DNA from: DASQPA01 sp963757335
Lineage (GTDB): Bacteria > Acidobacteriota > Thermoanaerobaculia > Multivoradales > UBA5704
Assembly: GCA_963757335.1 (NCBI GenBank)
Contig: CAVWRJ010000004.1
Span: 1-64,000 of the forward strand
Reading direction: 5' to 3'
Length of the DNA stretch: 64,000 nucleotides
Shown here: positions 57,915-64,000 of the stretch, one piece after another
Layout: each line of letters starts with the position of its first letter
Numbering within the stretch: position 1 is the stretch's first letter
Notes under the pieces: model-generated
The model's database searches: none
Seen by the model: the letters and a program-made list of their open reading frames with translations, nothing else
What the model was told of the DNA's origin: nothing
Program-made: the position numbers and the translations under genes

Positions 57915-59792
57915 ATGAGCACCACGGTCGCAGAAAACGAACACTCGCACATCGAGGCGCAGAAGCTGGAAGAGGTGGTCATCCGCTTCGCCGGCGACTC
58001 CGGCGACGGCATGCAGCTGACCGGCAGCCAGTTCAGCACCACCTCCGCCCTGATGGGGAACGACCTCTCGACCCTGCCGGACTTCCCGGCCGAGATCCGC
58101 GCCCCGCAGGGCACCCTCCCCGGCGTCTCGGCTTTCCAGGTCCGGATCGCCGACTACGACATCCACACCCCCGGCGACGCTCCCGACGTGCTGGTGGCGA
58201 TGAATCCGGCGGCGCTCAAAAAGGAGCTCGAGGATTTAAAGCCCAACGGGGTCATCATCGTCAACCTCGACGAGTTCAACGCCCGGAACCTCGCCAAGGC
58301 GGGCTATGCCACCAACCCGTTAGAAGACCACAGCCTCGACAAATACCGCGTCTTCCAGGCCCAGATCGGGACCATGAACCGGCGGGCGCTCGAAGGGAGC
58401 GGGCTCGACAACAAGAGCCAGGAGCGCTGCAAGAACTTCTTCGCCCTGGGGATGGTCTACTGGCTGTTCAGCCGGCCGCTCGAAGCGTCGATCGACTTCC
58501 TCAAGAAGACCTTCGCCAAGAAGCCGGAGCTCGCCGAGGCCAACATCAAGTCGCTCAAGGCGGGTTGGAACTTCTGCGACATCACGGGCCTCTTCCAGGT
58601 CCGCTACGAGGTCGATCCGGCGACCCTGGAGCCGGGGGTCTACCGGAGCATCCACGGCAACTCGGCGCTCGCCATCGGCCTCGTCGCCGCGGCGCGGCAG
58701 AGCGGCCTGCCGCTCTTCCTCGGCGCCTACCCGATCACCCCGGCCTCGGACATCCTGCACCAGCTCTCCGGCTACAAAAACTTCGGGGTGACGACCTTCC
58801 AGGCCGAGGACGAGATCGCCGCCATGTGCGCCACGATCGGCGCCGCCTTCGGCGGGGCGCTCGCCGTCACGACGACCTCCGGCCCCGGCATCGCTTTGAA
58901 GTCCGAGGCCATGAACCTCGCCATCCAGGTCGAGCTGCCGGTCGTCATCTGCGACATCCAGCGCGGCGGCCCGTCGACCGGGCTGCCGACGAAGACCGAG
59001 CAGTCGGATCTCCTGCAGGTGATGTTCGGGAGAAACGGCGACTCCCCCTTGGTGGTCGTCGCCCCCTCCTCGCCCAAGGACTGCTTCGACATGGCGATCG
59101 AAGCCTGCCGCATCGCTTTGAAGTACATGGTGCCGGTCGTGCTGCTGTCGGACGGCTACATCGCCAACGGCTCGGAGCCCTGGAAGCTGCCGGAGGTCGC
59201 CGACTTGCCGGACCTGAAACCGCACTTCCGCACCGAGCCCGAGGGGTTCCAGCCCTACCTCCGCGAGGCGGAGACCCTGGCCCGGCCCTGGGCGGTCCCC
59301 GGCACCCCCGGCCTGGAGCACCGGATCGGCGGCCTCGAAAAAGAGGCGGTGACCGGCAACGTCTCCTACGACCCGCACAACCACGAGACCATGGTCCACC
59401 TGCGGGCCGAGAAGGTGGCGCGGATCGCCGACGACATCCCCGAGCTCGAAGTGTTCGGGGATCAGACTGGCGATCTCCTCGTCCTCGGCTGGGGGTCGAC
59501 CGCCGGCTCGATCACCGCCGCCGTCAACTTCGCCCGGCGGGACGGCCTCTCGGTCTCCCGCGTCCACCTGCGTCACCTGAATCCCTTCCCCAAGAACCTC
59601 GGCGAGGTGCTCCGCCGCTTCGACCGGGTGCTCCTGCCCGAGATGAACATGGGCCAGCTGGCCCTTCTGATCCGCGCCCGCTACCTGAAGGACGTCATCA
59701 CCTTCAGCAAGGTCCAGGGCCGGCCCTTCACCCGGACGGAGATCTACAACAAGATCCGCGAGATCCTGGAGCCCGTTGCCCATGTCAACTGA
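57915..59792 (+). CDS. korA: 2-oxoacid:ferredoxin oxidoreductase, alpha/gamma fusion
   Basis: The 625-residue protein has an N-terminal gamma domain (RFAGDSGDGMQLTGSQFSTT) and a following alpha domain (LFLGAYPITPASDILHQLSG, GALAVTTTSGPGIALKSEAM), then LGWGSTAGSITAAVNFARR. It matches KorA-like fused subunits of 2-oxoglutarate (or related 2-oxoacid):ferredoxin oxidoreductase. GAGGA precedes the ATG. It overlaps korB by 11 bases. Substrate is inferred as 2-oxoglutarate from subunit layout. Confidence 0.94.
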   Translation: MSTTVAENEHSHIEAQKLEEVVIRFAGDSGDGMQLTGSQFSTTSALMGNDLSTLPDFPAEIRAPQGTLPGVSAFQVRIADYDIHTPGDAPDVLVAMNPAALKKELEDLKPNGVIIVNLDEFNARNLAKAGYATNPLEDHSLDKYRVFQAQIGTMNRRALEGSGLDNKSQERCKNFFALGMVYWLFSRPLEASIDFLKKTFAKKPELAEANIKSLKAGWNFCDITGLFQVRYEVDPATLEPGVYRSIHGNSALAIGLVAAARQSGLPLFLGAYPITPASDILHQLSGYKNFGVTTFQAEDEIAAMCATIGAAFGGALAVTTTSGPGIALKSEAMNLAIQVELPVVICDIQRGGPSTGLPTKTEQSDLLQVMFGRNGDSPLVVVAPSSPKDCFDMAIEACRIALKYMVPVVLLSDGYIANGSEPWKLPEVADLPDLKPHFRTEPEGFQPYLREAETLARPWAVPGTPGLEHRIGGLEKEAVTGNVSYDPHNHETMVHLRAEKVARIADDIPELEVFGDQTGDLLVLGWGSTAGSITAAVNFARRDGLSVSRVHLRHLNPFPKNLGEVLRRFDRVLLPEMNMGQLALLIRARYLKDVITFSKVQGRPFTRTEIYNKIREILEPVAHVN

Positions 59793-60834
59793 AGCGCATA
59801 TCGAAGTTCCGTCCCCGAAGCTCACCAAGAAGGACTTCCAGACCGACCAGGAGGTCCGCTGGTGCCCTGGCTGCGGCGACTACGCGATCCTCTCCGCCGT
59901 GCAGCAGGTCTTCCCCGAGCTGGGGATTCCCAAGGAGCAGTTCGTCGTGGTCTCCGGCATCGGCTGCTCCAGCCGGTTCCCGTACTACATGGACACCTAC
60001 GGCTTCCACTCGATCCACGGCCGCGCGCCGGCGGTGGCGACGGGACTCAAGCTCTCCCGGCCGGAGCTCGAAGTGTGGATCGCGACCGGCGACGGCGACG
60101 CCATGTCGATCGGCGGCAACCACCTGATCCACACTCTCCGCCGGAACGTGGGGGTCAAGATCCTCATGTTCAACAACCGGATCTACGGCCTGACCAAGGG
60201 GCAGTACTCGCCGACCTCCGAGCTCGGCAAGAAGACCAAGTCGACCCCGGGAGGCTCGGTCGACTATCCGTTCAACCCGCTGGGTCTGGCGATCGGTGCC
60301 GGGGCGACCTTCATCGCCCGGAGCGTCGACATCTTCACCACCCACCTGAAAGACGTTCTCCGCCGCGCCGCCAAGCACAAGGGGACGGCCTACGTCGAGA
60401 TCTACCAGAACTGCAACATCTTCAACGATCACGCCTTCACCTACATGACCGACAAGGACGTGCGCGACGACGCCACCCTCTACCTGGAGCACGGCAAGCC
60501 CATGGTCTTCGGCAAAAACCGGGACAAGGGCATCCGGATGCGGGGGACGGAGATGGAGGTGATCGAATTCGGGAACGGTCTTTCGGCCGACGACTGCATC
60601 GTCTGGGACGAGACGGTCGACAACCCGGCGCCCGCCTTCCTCGTCTCGCAGCTCGTGCCACCGCACTTCCCGACCCCCGTCGGGGTGTTCCGGAGCGTCG
60701 AAGCCCCGACCTACGAGAGCCGGGTGAGCGACCAGGTCCGCCAGGAGGTGGCGAAGAAGGGTCCCGGCGACCTCGACAAGCTGATCCACTCCGGCGACAT
60801 CTGGACGGTCCACGCGGATCACACGATCAGCTGA
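59782..60834 (+). CDS. korB: 2-oxoacid:ferredoxin oxidoreductase, beta subunit
   Basis: From the ATG 59782 the 350-residue protein has WCPGCGDYAILSAVQQVFPE, GIGCSSRFPYYMDTYGFHSI and the thiamine-diphosphate site GDGDAMSIGGNHLIHTLRRN, LMFNNRIYGLTKGQYSPTS, plus the Cys ligands of its 4Fe-4S cluster. It forms the active complex with KorA. Reduced ferredoxin would feed complex I or biosynthesis. A TTG at 59776 is a weaker start. Confidence 0.95.
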   Translation: MSTEAHIEVPSPKLTKKDFQTDQEVRWCPGCGDYAILSAVQQVFPELGIPKEQFVVVSGIGCSSRFPYYMDTYGFHSIHGRAPAVATGLKLSRPELEVWIATGDGDAMSIGGNHLIHTLRRNVGVKILMFNNRIYGLTKGQYSPTSELGKKTKSTPGGSVDYPFNPLGLAIGAGATFIARSVDIFTTHLKDVLRRAAKHKGTAYVEIYQNCNIFNDHAFTYMTDKDVRDDATLYLEHGKPMVFGKNRDKGIRMRGTEMEVIEFGNGLSADDCIVWDETVDNPAPAFLVSQLVPPHFPTPVGVFRSVEAPTYESRVSDQVRQEVAKKGPGDLDKLIHSGDIWTVHADHTIS

Positions 60835-60853
60835 GCTTTTCTGGCACCTCCGA

Positions 60854-60894
60854 GGCCGGGCAGGTAGGGGCAGAGCCCCCGTGCCTGCCCGGCC
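60854..60894 (+). repeat. Long perfect hairpin after korB
   Basis: GGCCGGGCAGG (60854-60864) pairs with CCTGCCCGGCC (60884-60894), with an inner GGGGC/GCCCC helix. No T-run follows, so it is probably a REP-like or mRNA-stabilising structure rather than a terminator. Confidence 0.55.
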
Positions 60895-60992
60895 CCGATC
60901 AACCCTACGCCCCCTGCCGGGGGGCGGACGGGCTGCGGTGAGGCTGGCTATACCTGCCACATCCGAGTCCGAAATGAAGCCAAGTCGGGGCG

Positions 60993-61014
60993 TGGCTCGC
61001 CGCGAGCCATTTTT
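60993..61014 (+). terminator. Rho-independent terminator of korAB
   Basis: TGGCTCG (60993-60999) and CGAGCCA (61003-61009) form a 7-bp stem with a 3-base loop, followed by TTTTT (61010-61014). It ends the plus-strand transcription before the converging ADOP gene. Confidence 0.8.
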
Positions 61015-61016
61015 CT

Positions 61017-63677
61017 TCACTCCGCCCGCAACAGCACCGCCGGGCTGACCTCCGCGGCGCGGCGGGCGGGGAGCCAGCTGGCGAAGACCGCGACGCCCAG
61101 GAGCAGGACGGCGACGGCAGCGAAGGTCGAGGGATCGCTGGGCTCGACGCCGTAGAGGACTCCGGTCAGCGAGCGGCCGAGGGCGAACGCACCGATCAGG
61201 CCAACGATCAAACCGGCGGCGGTCAGGCCGAGGCCGCGGCGGACGACCATGGCGAGGACGCCGGCCGGGCTCGCTCCCAGGGCGAGCCGCACGCCGATCT
61301 CGCGCTGCCGCTGGTTGACGAGATAGGTAAGCACCCCATAGAGGCCGAGCGCGGCGAGGAGGAGACCCAGCCCGCCGAACGCTCCGAGCAGGCTGGTAAG
61401 GAGCCGCGGCCGCGCCACCGCCTGGCTCAGGATGTCGTCGAAAGTCGAGATCGACGTGATCGGCTGGCTACGATCGAGCGACCAGATCGCCTCGCGGATG
61501 GCGGGGACCATGGCGAGCGGCTCGCCCGCCGTACGGGCGACGAGGGTGACCTTGATCCGGGCGTCCTGCTGGACGTCCAAGTAGATCGTCGGTTTCGCGG
61601 CCTCGTTGACGGCGGACTGCCGGATATCGTGCACGACGCCGACGATCGACGCCCGCCGGTTGTTCAAGATGATCAATTCCTTCCCGACCGCCTCTTCGTG
61701 GGGAAAAAAGCGCCGGGCAAGCGCCTCGTTGACGACGACGACCAGGGGCGCGGTGGCCGTGTCTCCGGGCGTGAACTCCCTTCCGGCGACCATCCGCGCG
61801 CCGATCGTCCGGAAGTAGCCGTCGCTGACATGCAGATCGGACACCGCCGGCGGGTCCTCGCCGGGGGGCACACGCTGGCCCGGTAGCGTGAAGACGTTGC
61901 GCTCGCCGTCGCCCTGGAACGGGGCGTCCTTGACCGCGCCCACCGAGAGGAGGCCGGGGACCTTGCGCACCCTCTCGATCACCCGTTGGTAGAAGAGAGC
62001 GTACTTCGGCTGGCGGCTGGGGCTGATCGTGAAGTTCACCGCCAGCAGATGATCCGGGCGAAATCCCACATCCACCTGGAGCAGGCTGACAAAGCTCCGG
62101 GTCATGAGCCCGGCGCCCACGACCAGCATCACCGCCAGTGCGACCTCGGCGATCACCAGGCCGCTTCTGAAGCGCTGGGCGTCCTTTCCCACCAGGCCCC
62201 GGCCGCCCTCGCGGAGCGTCCCTTCGAGCGAGGCGGCCGAGGCGCGGAGCGCCGGCACGAGGCCGAAGAGGAGCCCCGTCAAGAGCGTGGCGCCTAAAGC
62301 GAACGCGAGCACCGCGCCGTCGAGGCGAACCTCGGAGCTCCTCGGAAGCTGTCCGGCGCTCAACGCGAGGAGCAGGCGGACGCCGCCCGTCGCTACGGCG
62401 AGCCCCGCCGCCCCGCCTGCGAGGGCGAGGAGCAGGCTTTCGGTCAGCAGCTGGCGGACGATCCGTCCCCGCCCCGCTCCCAGAGCCGCGCGGATGGCGA
62501 TCTCCCGGCCGCGCACGGTGGCGCGGGCGAGGAGCAGGCTGGCGACGTTGACGCACGCCACGAGGAGAAGAAACGCCGCGGCGCCGAGCAGCACGAGGAG
62601 GCCACGCCGGATCGGCCGGGTGATCGTTTCCCGCAGCGGTGCGACCGTCGTGCTATCCCGGGAGGCGTCCTCGGGATATTGCCGGGCGAGGCGCGCGGCG
62701 ATCGTATCGAGCTCGGCCGCCGCGGCCTCCCGCGTCACTCCGGGCCGGCCGCGCGCGATCACCGAGAGGATCCGCACCTCCCGGAGGCGCGGGATCATGT
62801 CGTCGGGGATCGTCGAATACGGCACGAAGATCTCGGCGCGCTCCGAGGGGAAGCCGAAGCCAGGCGGCAGCACGCCGAGGACCACATACGGCTTGCCGTC
62901 GAGGGTCAGCGTGGAGCCGAGGGCGGAGCGCGCGGCGCCCAGCCGGCGCTGCCAGAAGCCGTAGGTCAAAACGACCACCCGGTCGGGCCCGCCGCGCACC
63001 ATCTCGTCCTCGCGGGGCAGCCGCCCGACCACCGCCTGGACGCCCAGGGTCGTAAAGAATCCCGGGGTCAGGAACGCGACCGAGAGCGACTGCGGATCGC
63101 CCATGCCGGTGAGGTCGATGCCGCTGCTGCCGTCGAACCAGTAACCGCCGATATCCGCGAGCACCCGCTGCCGCCGGCACTGCGCTCGCCAGTCGTCCAG
63201 GTCCAAGGGGGAGACCGCGCCCTCGAAGATCCCGGCGGTTCGGTTCGCGGACCATACCCGGAAGAGCTCTTCGGGATGGGGAAACGGCAGCGGACGGAGC
63301 AATACTCCGCGCACGACCGAGAAGATCGCCGTGTTGGCGCCGATGCCCAGCGCGAGGGTGAGAATGGCGGTCGCCGCGAACACCGGGGCCGCGCGGAAGG
63401 TCCGCAACGCGACCGTCAGATCCTGTTTCAAGTCGCCCATGAAATCCCTCCGCCGCGCCGCGGCTTCCGTCTGCCGGTCGAGGTCGCGGAGCACCCGGCG
63501 CGCGTCCTCGAGGTCACCGAATTCACCCTGGGCCTGGGCCCGCGCGGCCTCGGACAGAAGCCCGCGGGCCATCAGGTCCTCGGTGCGCGCATCGAGGTGG
63601 AATTGCAGCTCTTCGTCCACCTCGGCGCGAATCTGCCCAGCGGTCCTAAAGGGGAAGTGGAACAGGCGCCGCGTCAC
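61017..63677 (-). CDS. ADOP-type (MacB/FtsX-like) permease
   Basis: The 886-residue protein has a GTG start at 63675-63677 overlapping the PadR stop. The N-terminal prefix domain (AEVDEELQFHLDARTEDLMA) precedes RTFRAAPVFAATAILTLALG, the MacB periplasmic domain, LLVACVNVASLLLARATVRG, and a second FtsX half ending QRQREIGVRLALGASPAGVL and SPAVLLRAE. It is intact, unlike the first ADOP. Function unknown; PadR-ADOP pairs are a hallmark of Acidobacteriota. Confidence 0.93.
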   Translation of the reverse strand: MTRRLFHFPFRTAGQIRAEVDEELQFHLDARTEDLMARGLLSEAARAQAQGEFGDLEDARRVLRDLDRQTEAAARRRDFMGDLKQDLTVALRTFRAAPVFAATAILTLALGIGANTAIFSVVRGVLLRPLPFPHPEELFRVWSANRTAGIFEGAVSPLDLDDWRAQCRRQRVLADIGGYWFDGSSGIDLTGMGDPQSLSVAFLTPGFFTTLGVQAVVGRLPREDEMVRGGPDRVVVLTYGFWQRRLGAARSALGSTLTLDGKPYVVLGVLPPGFGFPSERAEIFVPYSTIPDDMIPRLREVRILSVIARGRPGVTREAAAAELDTIAARLARQYPEDASRDSTTVAPLRETITRPIRRGLLVLLGAAAFLLLVACVNVASLLLARATVRGREIAIRAALGAGRGRIVRQLLTESLLLALAGGAAGLAVATGGVRLLLALSAGQLPRSSEVRLDGAVLAFALGATLLTGLLFGLVPALRASAASLEGTLREGGRGLVGKDAQRFRSGLVIAEVALAVMLVVGAGLMTRSFVSLLQVDVGFRPDHLLAVNFTISPSRQPKYALFYQRVIERVRKVPGLLSVGAVKDAPFQGDGERNVFTLPGQRVPPGEDPPAVSDLHVSDGYFRTIGARMVAGREFTPGDTATAPLVVVVNEALARRFFPHEEAVGKELIILNNRRASIVGVVHDIRQSAVNEAAKPTIYLDVQQDARIKVTLVARTAGEPLAMVPAIREAIWSLDRSQPITSISTFDDILSQAVARPRLLTSLLGAFGGLGLLLAALGLYGVLTYLVNQRQREIGVRLALGASPAGVLAMVVRRGLGLTAAGLIVGLIGAFALGRSLTGVLYGVEPSDPSTFAAVAVLLLGVAVFASWLPARRAAEVSPAVLLRAE

Positions 63678-63991
63678 GCCGGCTCCAGGACCCGGAAGAC
63701 CGCCGTCGCGTAGCGCCGCCAGGCCGACTCCCGCGCTTTGAGCTGCTGCCGCCCCTGCGGGGTGAGCCGATAGAAGCGGGCCCGGCGGCGGTTCTCCGAT
63801 TCACCCCACTCGGCGCTCACCCAGCCCGCCTGCTCTAAACGGTGGAGCGCCTTGTAGAGCGGCGCGTCTTCGATGTCGAGCACGCCTTGCGTACGGTCGC
63901 GAATCCACCGTGAGACGGCATAGCCGTGCAGCGGGCCCATCACGAGGGTGCGCAGGATCAGGACGTCGAGCGTTCCCTGCAGCAGGCCCAT
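63674..63991 (-). CDS. PadR-family transcriptional regulator
   Basis: The 105-residue protein MGLLQGTLDVLILRTLVMGP... contains LHGYAVSRWIRDRTQGVLDI, APLYKALHRLEQAGWVSAEW and RRARFYRLTPQGRQQLKARE, a complete PadR winged helix. Its stop overlaps the permease GTG (GTGA). The gene starts 9 bases from the window end; an upstream promoter is not seen. Confidence 0.93.
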   Translation of the reverse strand: MGLLQGTLDVLILRTLVMGPLHGYAVSRWIRDRTQGVLDIEDAPLYKALHRLEQAGWVSAEWGESENRRRARFYRLTPQGRQQLKARESAWRRYATAVFRVLEPA

Positions 63992-64000
63992 CGATTCCGC

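Overview
The window is a G+C-rich, gene-dense bacterial chromosome segment. Three ADOP/MacB-type orphan permeases (two coupled to PadR regulators), paired DUF3857 proteins, an RHS protein, a nuoB-nuoCD-nuoI gene set and a ferredoxin-dependent 2-oxoacid oxidoreductase point to Acidobacteriota. The phylum is inferred from gene content; no rRNA or tRNA gene is visible.

Layout. 1-4115 (minus): a VapC/FitB-type toxin-antitoxin pair, then an orphan class II lanthipeptide locus (LanM synthetase, with the precursor gene overlapping its 3' end and followed by a terminator). 4234-8483 (minus): a three-gene operon with a split VioB/RebD-like protein (N-terminal half and ferritin-like half on separate genes) and a secreted protein. 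8604-9087: an intergenic array with 21-nt periodicity. 9172-9293: a candidate structured leader. 9310-17500 (plus): a secreted protein, an RHS protein with a swapped C-terminal tip, and a lower-G+C tail of small lipoproteins, immunity-like genes and RHS remnants. 17712-20683: PadR plus ADOP permease. 21031-21240: a cold-shock protein. 21472-27818 (plus): a signalling operon of TonB-dependent receptor, YfiR-like protein, CHASE8-type kinase, response regulator and hybrid kinase. 27827-31646 (minus): two DUF3857 proteins, one lacking its transglutaminase cysteine. 31790-34235 (plus): a second ferritin-like locus. 34240-34697: a RelE-like toxin-antitoxin pair. 34764-38117: an ADOP permease and an orphan ParA. 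38240-43121: a DUF4011 helicase-nuclease. 43118-48293: methyltransferase, SpoIIE-type phosphatase, rubrerythrin-like protein and amidase. 48349-48789: a second 21-nt array. 49010-53082: a very large HTH-headed protein, probably a defence effector. 53243-54427: a DUF2283 protein and a HigBA-like module. 54712-60834 (plus): complex I subunits and KorAB. 61017-63991 (minus): ADOP permease and its PadR.

How it fits together. NuoB/CD/I and KorA/B form a plausible ferredoxin-linked electron-transfer block. The receptor-YfiR-kinase operon looks like a complete envelope-to-cytoplasm signalling chain. Much of the rest is accessory: three toxin-antitoxin modules, RHS toxin with immunity genes, helicase-nuclease, the large HTH protein and a lanthipeptide.

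Caution. Five long genes carry six reading-frame breaks whose two sides are otherwise intact, several beside G or C runs. These may be assembly errors rather than real lesions, and I annotate those genes as single loci. The least explained elements are the two 21-nt arrays, which share motifs, motif order and motif phase, and the split VioB-like operon.
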